Source: Aedes albopictus (taxonomy: Eukaryota; Arthropoda; Insecta; Diptera; Culicidae). Taken from it: a stretch of 64,000 bases of DNA. The translations under genes were made by a program, and so were the position numbers. Positions 33,395 through 43,308 of the stretch are shown one piece after another (positions within the stretch are counted from its first letter, which is position 1; each line of letters begins with the position of its first letter). The stretch is from assembly GCF_035046485.1 (NCBI RefSeq), contig NC_085137.1, forward strand, positions 343,160,505 to 343,224,504, read 5' to 3'. Under the pieces are notes generated by a model. That model saw only the letters and a list, made by a program, of their open reading frames with translations. It was not told the origin of the DNA and did no database searches.

Positions 33395-36300
33395 TTCAAG
33401 TCAACCTCAACCACTGCGATACAGCACAGCTTTTGCTGCGACAAGCCGTTGTAGAACAAAAGTGTGATGTTGCTATTATTTCGGAGCCATACCAAATTCC
33501 CCCCGAAGATGGAAACTGGACAGCAGATAGGGCGAAAACAGTAGCAGTCTGGACATCGGGAAAATATCCCGTTCAAGAAGTGGTGTACTGCGCAGATGAG
33601 GGTTTTGTGATTGTGAAAATCAATGGAATCTTCATATGTAGCTGCTATGCACCCCCAAGATGGACGATAGAGCGGTTTAACCAAATGTTGGACAAAATAA
33701 CGGAGGAGCTAATCGATCGAAGACCAGTCGTGATTGCCGGCGACTTCAACGCTTGGGCGGTCGAATGGGGCAGCCGTCTCACAACCCCAAGGGGAAGCAG
33801 TCTACTAGAGGCTCTGGCTAAGCTAGACATAGACATAGCCAACGTAGGTAGCACCAGTACGTATCGTAGGGAAGGTAGGCAGTCTATCATCGACGTCACC
33901 TTCTGTAGCCCTGTGCTGATCGATCACGATCAATACTGACTATACATGTCAATGGTTGCTCCTCCGTGATTGATCTGAACTGGTACTAATTGCACTGAGA
34001 TCCAACTGAATAAGAGGCTGGGACATTCCACTTATTCTCAAAGTGCAATTTTTAGCAGCTCATGCATATTTGATCAATAACGGCGCCGGCCAAGTCCTTA
34101 TAGTCAGCTGGGAAGGGAAAGGAATGGTAGAGTGTACTGGTTGTTGCTACTAGAGACCGAGAGCACTCTGCGTCCCCACAACCCGCACGGACTGGGGTAT
34201 TTTTAGACGGAAAGGATGGAAGATCTGGGAGTCACCGTTGGGTCGGTGATGCGATCCATGGATAGGGGATTTTTATAGTGTTCGTGATAGATTGTGTGGT
34301 GAATAAGGTGTATAAGGTCAAGCGGCACAGCACGCTTTTGGTTGCATAACTTATAGGCGTTATATATACACTGTGCTGTGAGTAGAAGTTGGAAGGGAGG
34401 GAAACAAATTTTTTCAATTCGTTTCTGGTTCTAGCGATGGCTATGAACATATGAATATACATGAGTTGTATATGTAGAGAAGAGAGAGCGAGAGAAAGTG
34501 GATAGAAAGATACAAAGTAGGATGAAAAGGACGGGCCAGGGATTGAACCCATGACCTTCTGCATACAAATCAGAAGCGGTAGCCACTAGACCACCAAGCC
34601 CTTCTGTAGCCCTGTGCTGATGAGAGCGATAAACTGGAGAGTGAGTGAGGAATACACCCACAGCGACCATCAAGCCATCCGGTACCATATTGGAGGCAGG
34701 ACTCGGCTGGAGACAAGTGGAACACAACTGAATGACCGGAGGTGGAAGACATCTAACTTCAACAAGGACGTGTTTGTGGAGGCGCTAAGGCTGGAAGACA
34801 ACTCACTGAATCTCAGTGCAGACGAGCTGGTAGCGGTACTATCCCGTGCGTGCGACGCGACAATGCCAAGGGTGGGTAACCCAAGAAACAGTCGACACCC
34901 CGTCTACTGGTGGAACACAACGATTGCTGATCTGCGTGCACAGTGCTTACGAGCTAGAAGGAGGATGCAGAGGGCTAGAAATGACGGTGATAGGGAGCAA
35001 CGAAGGCTACCTTACAGAGCAGCAAGAGCCGCTTTAAATAAGGCGATTAAGCTCAGCAAGAAAGCTTGTCTTGACGAACTCTGCCACAAGGCCAACGTGA
35101 ATCCTTGGGGCAGCGCATACAAAGTAGCCATGTCGAAGATAAAAGGTCCTGCGGTACCACCCGACAGGTGCCCGGAAAAGATGAAAGTCATCATCGAGGC
35201 ACTGTTTCCGACGCATGAGCCGATAATCTGGCCGCCCACACCGTACGTCAATCAGGAAAGCTACGTCGAAGAGATCAGGGTAACTAATGAAGAGTTGACC
35301 GCGGTAGCGAATACCTTGTCAACCGAGAGAGCCCCAGGCCCGGACGGAATACCAAACGTGGCCCTAAAAGCAGCAATCCACGAGAACCCGGATATGTTCA
35401 GCAGCACATTACAAAAGTGTATACAGGAGGGCAATTTCCCTGACATCTGGAAACGGCAGAAGTTAGTGCTGCTACCCAAGCCAGGTAAACCTCCCGGAGA
35501 CCCATCAGCATACCGGCCGATATGCCTGTTGGATACTATTGGCAAATTGCTGGAAAGAGTGGTCCTGAACAGGCTAACGAAGTTCACGGAGTGCGAGACC
35601 GGTCTGTCAGAGATGCAGTTTGGATTCCGTAAAGGCAGGTCGACAGTAGAGGCCATCAGAACTGTTGTGGATGCTATGGAGACGGCGCAGAAGCAGCAGC
35701 GAAGAGGAAACCGTTACTGCGCGGTGGTCACCCTGGATGTCAAAAATGCCTTCAACAGCGCCAGCTGGGTAGCAATCGCCGATTCGTTACACAGGTTGAG
35801 GGTGCCCGAGTATCTGTGCCAGATCCTGCAAAGCTATTTCCAGAATCGCACACTTACCTACGAGACAGACGCCGGGAAGAGGAGTGTGGCTATTACTGCG
35901 GGCGTTTCACAGGGATCCATTTTGGGCCCGACCCTCTGGAATGCTATGTATGACGAGGTCCTAAAACTAGAGCTACCCAGATTAGTGAAGATTGTTGGCT
36001 TCGCGGACGATGTGGTGCTGATAGTGATCGGTGAGTCACGAGAAGAGGTTGAAGTATTGGCCACGGAGGCGGTAGACGTAGTGGAAGAGTGGATGCGCAG
36101 GAAGAAGCTATCGCTAGCGCACCACAAGACCGAGCTGGTGATTATCAGTAACCGGAGGACAGTGCAGCATGCACGAATGATGGTTGGCGAATTCATTATC
36201 GACTCAAAGCGTGAAGTCAAACACTTGGGAGTTATGTTGGACGATCGACTGAACTTCAACAGTCATGTCGACTATGTCTGCAAGAAAGCCACGGCTGTGA

Positions 36301-37100
36301 TCTCAGCACTATCCCGGATCATGCCCAACAACTCTGCGATTAGCAGCAGCAAGAGGAGGTTACTAGCGAGCGTATCATCGTCCACCGTAAGGTACGCAGC
36401 CCCAGTGTGGTCGACCGCATTGAAGACTGGAAGAAATCGCGTCCAACTTAATCGTACGTTCAGACTGATGGCGATGCGCGTGTCAAGTGCGTACAGAACC
36501 ATTTCGTCAGACGCAGTGTATGTGATAGCCGGGATGATCCCTATCTGCCTTCTACTGGAAGAAGATAGCGAATGCTACAGGGACCGAGGCACAGGAGGAG
36601 CTCGGAAGAGAGCGCGAGCCAGTACACTATCCAAGTGGCAGCAGCAGTGGGATAACGCTGTGAATGGCAGGTGGACGCATCGTCTAATTCCCAACTTGTC
36701 GATGTGGATCACCAGAGCACACGGAGAGGTCAATTTTCACATGACTCAGTTTTTGTCCGGTCATGGGTGCTTTAAGCAGTATCTGAACAGATTCGGCCAT
36801 GCCCGGTCGCCGATATGTCCTGAGTGTCGGGACACGGAAGAAACACCGGAACATGTTATCTTCAGTTGCCCAAGGTTCACGCGCCTGCGAGGAGAAATGG
36901 CAGCAATTGTCGGCGTCGACGTAAATGTGGACAATATCGTCGAGCGTATGTGTAGCGAGGAAGAAAAATGGAACGCGGTGAACAGGACTGTAGTTCAGAT
37001 CATGTCGGCACTACAGCGAAGTTGGCGGGAGGAACAACGAACGGTTTCGGGAGATATTCCTTCGCCTGAGAACTCTCCGACGGAGTCGGCCGGGGGCTAG
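33385..37100 (+). pseudogene. ORF2 (endonuclease-reverse transcriptase) of the R1 LINE, split by a SINE
   Basis: The first part (33385-33920) is the endonuclease: VNLNHCDTAQLLL at the start, GDFNAWAVEWGS near residue 118, then SIIDVTF. The second part (34622-37100) resumes with HSDHQAIRYHI, then RT: GPDGIPNVALK, YRPICLLDTIGKLLERV, FGFRKGRSTVEAI, TLDVKNAFNSASW (motif A), GVSQGSILGPTLWN and GFADDVVLIV (catalytic). The C-terminal CPECRDTEETPEHVIFSC is the zinc-like motif of R1 elements. The SINE adds 701 nt (insert plus one duplication), not a multiple of three, and stops translation six codons after the junction. Removing it in thought puts both parts in one frame of about 1,004 residues, the normal R1 length. 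The frame starts at a GTG with no upstream ATG. Confidence 0.92.
33921..34599 (-). mobile_element. tRNA-derived SINE with 22-bp target duplication, in R1 ORF2
   Basis: The duplication is 22 bp: positions 33899-33920 and 34600-34621 are identical (core TTCTGTAGCCCTGTGCTGAT). Read on minus from 34599, the element begins GCTTGGTGGTCTAGTGGCTA, which contains a pol III box A (TGGTCTAGTGG). About 45 bases later is box B, GGTTCAATCCC, followed by a tRNA-like GGCCCG. The body (34510-33921) has a GA-rich part near 34480 and no ORF. The 3' end reads ...GTATTGATCGTGATCG, without poly(A). 679 bp is long for a SINE, so the body may be composite or derived from another element. The tRNA head is not a functional tRNA. 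Confidence 0.85.
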
Positions 37101-37567
37101 CCGAGTATCACGTGTCGTCGTGTCGTACATGTTAGAAATCTGTATAGCGGAGTAGAGAATAGCATGAGGAGTGTTAGTAACCGAAATTAGTCGCTAAATG
37201 GCGGCTTAATTAGTACTAACCTAGGTACTAACACATTACTAACTGGAGTCAAATGGCTCGGCATGTGGCATGGTAAATGTGGCTAACACACAAGAAGGTC
37301 GCTAAATGGCGAATGTTTAATCGAAATAGAATAACAAATTGCACGGGAGCCAAAAGGCTCAGTACGAAGACTAGAATAATAAATTGGTGATGGTGCACAA
37401 GGCACATAACGCCTCCCCTCCGAAGAAATACTGCATGGTGGTACCGGAGGGGAATTGAAGGTGGAGGTGAACTAGGAGAGTGTTTTTAGTGGGTAGGCGC
37501 ACATTCGAATCCCACACAGCGTCTTTAGAAGATTTTTGGACTCCTAGAATAAAAAAAAAAAAAAAAA
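37101..37567 (+). other. 3' UTR and poly(A) tail of the R1 LINE
   Basis: Non-coding, ends in GAATAAAAAAAAAA, with an AATAAA-like signal fused to the tail. Repeated short phrases occur (GTCGCTAAATGGCG, CGCTAAATGGCGAATG; AACCTAGGTACTAAC). Confidence 0.8.
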
Positions 37568-37715
37568 ACACAGACATCACCTCAATTCGTCGAGCTGAGT
37601 TGATTGGAATATGTGACTCGACCCTCCGGGCCTTCTATCAAAAAGTCATTTTTGGAGTGAACATATAGCCTTTCCTGTACACTTAGTGTACGAGAAAGGC
37701 AAAAACATGTTCAAC

Positions 37716-39765
37716 TCCTAGTATGAGCGCCTTTGCAAATCTAAGAAACCGAAGAAATTCCAGAAACTGTTGCCAAAATTGCTAGAGAAATACTGAATAT
37801 CATACCTGGAAAAATTGTTAATGAAATTTTCGAAGGATGCTAAATTTATATCAATGTTCTAAAACAAAACATTACCAACTAATTCCTTAGAACAAACAAA
37901 AATCCTGCAGGAATCATCAGAAATGCCCTTGTAGAAGTCATTCCATTTCATGAGTTTCGTAATCCCAAGACCGTTTCAAAACAGTACTTCTGTTGAAGAA
38001 TGGTCCCAAGTGTTCCTCGAAAATTTCCCAAAGGATTTTTTTTCTTTTTAAATATTCCTTCAGAGATTTCATCAAGAGGATGAGTTCTGAATATTCTGAA
38101 ACGTTCCTGGAGGGATCGACTACGAAACTCATGAAACGAATTTTTAAATGAATCCTCGAATAAATGAATATAGATATCCATAGGGAAATTCCTGATTAGT
38201 AATTTAAATATTTAAGTTATTTTAAAATTTTAATTTAAAAAGTTATTTGAACATCTTTACTTCCAGAAAAGTTGGTTAAAAAAATCTGAGGAAATCCTTG
38301 AAGAAATTCTTGTATGAGTCCCAGGGGGAAAAGCTAAATTTGTAGAAATTCTGAGATATGTTCCAGGACATATCCCGAGAATAATTCTTGAAGTCATCTT
38401 TATGAAATCATCCAGAAAATATTGGAAAGGTTTCTCAGAAATAAGGTTTTATATAATCATAAAGTCACTTCAGGAAAAATGTATGTAGCTCCCTGTGGAG
38501 AACTTGTAGAAATAATTTGTGACGGAATTTTTGGAAAATTTTGTTTGAAATCTAAGAATTATTCCTGAATTGTTCAATTTGAAAAAAATCTGCAGAAATT
38601 CTAAAACAAATTTCTGAAAAAAAAACTGTTTTGTTTTTTTTTATAAAATTTAAGACGTAATCTGCGAAACCTTGAAAAAGTTTAAATTTTTTGCTTAGAT
38701 TTCTTGGCACACAGGTTAACTAACCTTGTGGATGCTAGGCCGGAAAACTGAAAAAATCACTAAGAAAAATAATGACGAAATTTCTGGTAGCTAACGATTA
38801 AAAAAACCTCGAAGAAATGGATCTTGATACTATAGAATTAATCGTGTGTAGCAATTTCTTCGACAGTTTGACAAGTCTTGAAATATTTTTTGTAAGAAAT
38901 TTAGCAAAAAAAACCTGCAAATCGAATAATTTTATGAACTATTTAGAGAAATGCTAGAAGCAATGCAAAGTTGAGTATCTGAGGAATTCTTGAAGAAATA
39001 CTGTGGCAAATATTAAAAGAAACTTTCGGCGGGTTTATTAAATAAATGTTGGATGAGGTCTTTGAAAAAATGTTTTGAAACCTCACGATAAATATTTAAA
39101 AAATATTCTGGAGAAAATATAAGGTTTTTTTTGGGAAATCCTAAGAAAACAATCCTGGAGAAATTCTTGGATAAACTCCTGGAAGAAAAAATGATAAAAT
39201 GTCTAGTAAAATCCAAATCAAGAATAACCCCACAGAAAAAAAAACTAGATAAACTCCTAGAGGAATTATTAGAAAACGTGAAGGGATCCTTAGAGAAGAT
39301 CCAGAAAAATCATGAAACAACTTAGGTAGAAATTCCTGAAAGAAACTTGGGATAAATTATTGAAGAAATTCCCGGAGACATACTTACGAGAACCCAAAAC
39401 AATTGTGAGAGAATCCATGATTGAGCTACCTTATGACAAATTTGAAAAAAAAAATCTTAGAGAATTTTTTGTAGAAACTTCTGGAAAATCCTAGAGCACA
39501 ATGAGAAAAAAAATTAACGAATTCATAGATGAGTTACTTGGTTGGATTGAAAAAGAAGAAGAAATGTTGCGAACGTTCTGAAGGAATCATTGGAAACGAA
39601 ACTAAAAATGGATTCCTTGAGAATCAGTTTAACAATTTCCTGTGGGAATTCTTAAAAAATATATATTGAGGAATACCAAGTTAAAGTCCAGGAGAAATCA
39701 CCGAAAATGTTCTACAGAATAAATCTTTACTTTTTTAAATCATGCTAAATTTGCCATCCCTAAAA
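37716..39765 (-). repeat. Degenerate 12-bp-periodic repeat block, reverse orientation
   Basis: A-rich on the plus strand, made of GAAATTCCTGAAGAAATTC-like words, the complement of the style at 7680-9623. Open frames within it are low-complexity (K/E/L-rich) translations. Confidence 0.6.
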
Positions 39766-40640
39766 CACTCGCACCAGAGTTTTTACGATAAACCCTTCCA
39801 ATTCAGAGTTAGAACCCGCGGAAAACCGTTGTTTGAAAGACAAAGACTAAAATGAGGAAATCGCTTTCCCTGGTACGTGGAACGGATAAAACGGATCCCA
39901 TCAAACAGCAACCCGTTGTCGTGGCCGTCGTCGTCATCGCCGTCGTCAGTACCGAGACTCGATACCGAGACTCGATACCGAGACTCGATACCGAGCAGAG
40001 ACAAATATTAAATATTAAATTGCAACATTACAGCTCTAAATTTACGGATTATGTACAAACATAACGAGCGAAAGTGCAGAGGAGCAGCGGCAGCAGCAGC
40101 AGCAGCAACGGATACAGATGCAAGCGAGTTCGGATTGCCGGCTTCGGGAAACCGGAAGACGGATGTTATGGATTGTAGGTTGTAAAATAAAACACTCAGC
40201 GTGTGCCGGCAGCGCACAGCCAGCCAGCGCCAGGACCCAGGAGTTAAGCGCGCTTTTCTCTGTGATCTTCTGAGAAACTGAAGTGTACCGGACCGGATTG
40301 GAGGAGTTGAGTCAGTTGGTGGCATTGCTGTTTAGATTCTCTTTAGGTGCCGGCAGCAGCAGCAGCAGTATGCAAGAAAGTTGAAACTGGCGAAATGGCA
40401 ACGGGGAATAAAACGTCCCATTACGGGAGTGACTTGCGTAGTGCCGAAGGGAAAGTGGATGTAAAATGTGCGAATGCAGTTGTATTACTATAATTTGGAA
40501 CCCCGCTTGGCTTGGAAATGTGGGAAAGTGCACTGCAGAATTGAAGATGTTGCATAAGTGTGCACATGGTGAGATTTGATTCGACACAGCTGGCTGGTGC
40601 CAGCTGGAGATAATGTTTCTAGTGCTACGTGAATACATGA
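39766..40640. other. Unique host-like DNA with small tandem repeats
   Basis: Higher GC, with CAG/GCAGCAGC runs near 40085-40110 and 40350-40370 and a 13-bp tandem repeat at 39951-39995. No recognised domain in any open frame. It could be part of a transcribed leader, but this cannot be shown. Confidence 0.35.
39951..39995. repeat. 13-bp tandem repeat (ACCGAGACTCGAT)
   Basis: ACCGAGACTCGAT is repeated three times in perfect tandem, with a partial fourth copy. GAGACTC is a short palindrome within it. Confidence 0.9.
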
Positions 40641-40965
40641 GACATGGTAATATGCGTCAGTTTTTTTTTGTCTTCTTCGTATCCAAAATGTACTGAAAGG
40701 CTATACGGTGTGGGCAGAGCCGTAGCGTGCGGTTGGCCAGGTTGGCCCCTGCCAAGGGCGCCAGTCTGAGAGGGCGCCGAAAAGGCCGAAGGCTTGAAGA
40801 AAAAAGGATGCTAATTTTTCTTGAATATTATCAAAATTTCACTATTTTCAGATTGATGATGTTTTATAATATTTAATATTTAATATTCTCAAAAAAAAAA
40901 AAAAAAGGTTATTCTAGTTTATTTTGAGCAGGTAACATCATGGTAACCTGAGAATTTATCTACTA
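40641..40965. mobile_element. Fragments of the composite-repeat terminus and a possible hAT end
   Basis: GTACTGAAAGGCTATA near 40690 resembles the hairpin end of the composite repeat (GTACCGAAAGGCTATA at 54480). CAGAGCCGTAGCGTGCGG at 40716 looks like a hAT-type terminus, but no partner end was found. The rest is AT-rich. Confidence 0.3.
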
Positions 40966-41222
40966 CTAGCTGTACCCGGCAAACTTTGTCTTGCCTACTG
41001 CGTTTTTTGACGTTTCAAGTTTCTAGCCAAGACCAAGTCCCCGTTCAAAATGTATGAAATCCCGATTTTCAAAAACTCTCAATTTTCCCATGTTTTTTGC
41101 CTCATAAACCTTCCTTGGGTGAAAACTGATAGAACAAAACTTAGACGACCAAAATCGGACCTTCCGTTCGCAAGTTATGCGCGGTCCCACGTATGCCGCT
41201 GCATTTTTATTTATAGATTTTA
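40966..41222 (+). mobile_element. Interspersed repeat beginning ACTAGCTGTACCCGGCAAAC
   Basis: Starts TACTAGCTGTACCCGGCAAA and continues TTGTCTTGCCTACTGCGTTTTTTGACG, then an AAAACTTAGACGACCAAAATCGG segment, ending CATTTTTATTTATAGATTT. CTAGCTGTACCCGGC followed by a T-rich/TAGAT end is a well-known dispersed insect pattern. Related to 9624-9872, which shares GTTTTTTGACR and the TTTTTATATATATAGAT end. Confidence 0.6.
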
Positions 41223-41269
41223 TTTGCTTAGTTTTTTTCATGAGAAATATGCTTTAAAAATTCTAGTGA

Positions 41270-42460
41270 AAGTTTCTCACTGGGGAATGTCTTGAGAGTA
41301 TTTCTGAGGATTTCCTTCGTATAAGTTTAAATATTGCTTTTATTCCTTAAAAAATGAGTTTATCTAGTAATTTATTCAAAAGTTAGTCAAATGATTGTCC
41401 AGATATTTCTCCACGGATTTTATTAGATAGTCTTCCATAGTTTGACCGGAATTCTTTCTAAAAATCTTTTAGTGATAAATTTTTTGAATTTTCTTCAAGG
41501 ATACCTTCAGAAACTCTTGTTCAAATTCCTTCAAAAAATCTTCATGCTTCTTTTTCTCATTACCTACCTCTATATCACATTTTTTCTAGGTTTTTCCTAA
41601 AAAATATTCAATTTATTTCTTTAGAAATTTTCCTTCAAGGATTTTTATACAGATTCCTGCAGAAATGCCTTTAAGGATTATTTTGAAACCCTTCAGTAGA
41701 TTATTTCAGTAATTCCTTCATGGATTCCTATAGAAAATCTTGCAGAGATTGTTTGAGAAAATTCTTCCAGGGATTTCTTCAACAACTCACCCAGATTTTT
41801 TTTTAGAATATCGTCTATATATTTCTTTAGTAATTTTATCAAAGAAGGTTCTAATATAGCTTAGAAAACCTGCCTTCCGAAATTATTTCATGTTCACTAG
41901 AGATTGCTCCATACATTTCTGCTGGAAATCTTTCGTGAATTTTCTCATAAATTCCTTCAGAAAACCATAAATTTGGAATTCCTTCAGTTATTTCTCTTGG
42001 TATTCCGTTGGCAAATCTACCAATGATTTTATACAAAACATCTGCAACAAATTCTTTTGAAAACTTCCCATTGATCCATCTAGAAATTGCTTAAGGATTT
42101 TCTATAAACCCTTCTACATATTTTTTTAGAATATCTTCATCTCCAAGAGATTCATTGAGCAATTTTTCGAGAATTCGTCCAAGTTATCTTTCGGAAATTG
42201 TTCCAGTAGTTCTTTACAAACTCTTCCAGGCATTCCTTTATGAGTTTCTTTACGAACTACTCCCGAAATCCCTGCAAGAAAAACTAGAAATCCCTGCAAT
42301 GGAAATTCTTGTTGAGATATCTCCTGGATATCGACTGAATATTCCAGAAGAATTCTTTAGAAATTCATACATAATTTCATTTAGTAATTCCAGATTTTAA
42401 CAAAAACTCATATAGAAATTTCTTCAGAAATTCCTTCTGGTTTTTATCCATCTCCATGAT
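41270..42460 (+). repeat. Degenerate 12-bp-periodic repeat block
   Basis: T-rich, with TTCAGAAATTCCTTC, TTCCTTCAGAAA and ATTCCTTCAAAAA words, in the same style and orientation as 7680-9623. Confidence 0.6.
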
Positions 42461-42786
42461 TTGTCTAATGATAACTGCGAAATTTCTTACCGATATTCTG
42501 GGAAATGTTTTTATTAAACTTCAGAACAATCCTTTGATAATGTTATTGGAAAATTCTGGTCAAGCCAATCAAACTAATCGACGAAAATTGGTAAAATAGA
42601 TCGGTTGAGGTTTGATGAAAACCCCTGAAACTCAATTAAGTATTTTAAAAACAAAATTCTATTGAACAAAACATCCAGAAAAGAAAAAAAAACTAAAAAC
42701 CAACTTTCTGTTTATAAGAAATTTATGCATCATTTGTGTATTTAAGGATTCTGAAATGTCACTTTTAATAGTTGTGCTGGTCTTAG
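42461..42786. other. AT-rich spacer
   Basis: No ORF or structure recognised. The last eight bases before the final C (GGTCTTAG) form the target duplication of the next element. Confidence 0.5.
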
Positions 42787-42961
42787 CAAGGGGAATGACA
42801 TATCCTTTTCTAACCGGAATATCCGCATTTATCCGTTTCTAACCGTCGCTAACCGTTGCTAAGTGAGCTGCTAAGTGAGCAGCAGTTAGACGCGGTTAAC
42901 GACGGTTAGAAACGGATAAATGCGGATATTCCGGTTAGAAAAGGATATGTCATTCCCCTTG
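42787..42961. mobile_element. 175-bp nearly palindromic hAT-type MITE
   Basis: GGTCTTAG is duplicated at 42779-42786 and 42962-42969. Ends are CAAGGGGAATGACATATCC and GGATATGTCATTCCCCTTG, perfect inverted repeats. The arms pair without mismatch for about 60 bp (through GGAATATCCGCATTTATCCG), and a short centre contains GCTAAGTGAGC twice. 8-bp duplication and CA...TG termini with a G run fit hAT. Confidence 0.92.
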
Positions 42962-43109
42962 GGTCTTAGTGAGGTTCTTGAAATGCTAAATGTGTTCGTA
43001 CTTAGGCTCGTATGAAACAAGTAAATTTTGGAAAGTTTTTGGGCGACATCCATTGAAATTTCTGAGGAAAAACACTATAAAAAAATAAAAATTTAACAAC
43101 AATGTCCAA
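42962..43109. other. AT-rich spacer between MITE and LINE
   Basis: No feature. The LINE's homology stops within 43110-43125 instead of at a normal 3' end. Confidence 0.5.
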
Positions 43110-43308
43110 AATTCGTAGGGGCCACCATCGGCCGCCATTTGGCTACCAAGATATTGGAAGATTTCCACATTCTCCACTGCTTCCCCAGAACCGTAAAACT
43201 GGAAGGGGTGACCCTGTTAACATCTAACGATTTGGTCTTGTTGACGTCGATGGTGAGACCCGCCGCCGGGGAGCGATTGGCCAGATCATCGAGCTTACTC
43301 TGCATATC

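Larger units (their letters stand above)
31321..37567 (+). mobile_element. Full-length R1-clade (Waldo-like) LINE
   Basis: A 6.2-kb element with a 12-bp target duplication ACACAGACATCA (31309-31320 and 37568-37579; the first A may belong to the tail). Layout: 5' UTR about 680 bp, ORF1 (32003-33394), ORF2 (33385-37100, interrupted by a SINE), 3' UTR about 450 bp and an 18-base A tail (37551-37568). The target is an ACAY microsatellite. Known R1-clade families called Waldo insert specifically in ACAY repeats, so target and domain content agree. Without the SINE both ORFs would be open, so the copy is fairly young. Confidence 0.88.
27733..37706 (+). mobile_element. Composite repeat with 152-bp satellite, split by an R1 LINE (copy 1)
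   Basis: The left end reads AACCCAGATTTATCCACCTA... with GTGGTGATAGTGCCTTTCTCG. The right end is a hairpin (37668-37700) formed by GCCTTTC, GTACACTTAGTGTAC and GAGAAAGGC. Both ends recur, inverted, at 59066 and 54458-54490, so I treat 27733-31320 plus 37568-37706 as one repeat of about 3.7 kb without the LINE. Contents from the left: a diverged foldback copy with a nested hAT MITE (28258-29205), the 152-bp tandem array, and a unique segment (31080-31240) with GGAACGGCTGGACCGATCC. These are followed by an ACAY microsatellite and the terminal hairpin. No transposase is seen. That the two ends belong to one element is inference. Confidence 0.55.

Noticed and set aside
34525..34600. Functional tRNA gene on the minus strand
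   Set aside because: It has box A and B but is bounded by a retroposon target duplication and attached to a long body, so it is a SINE head.
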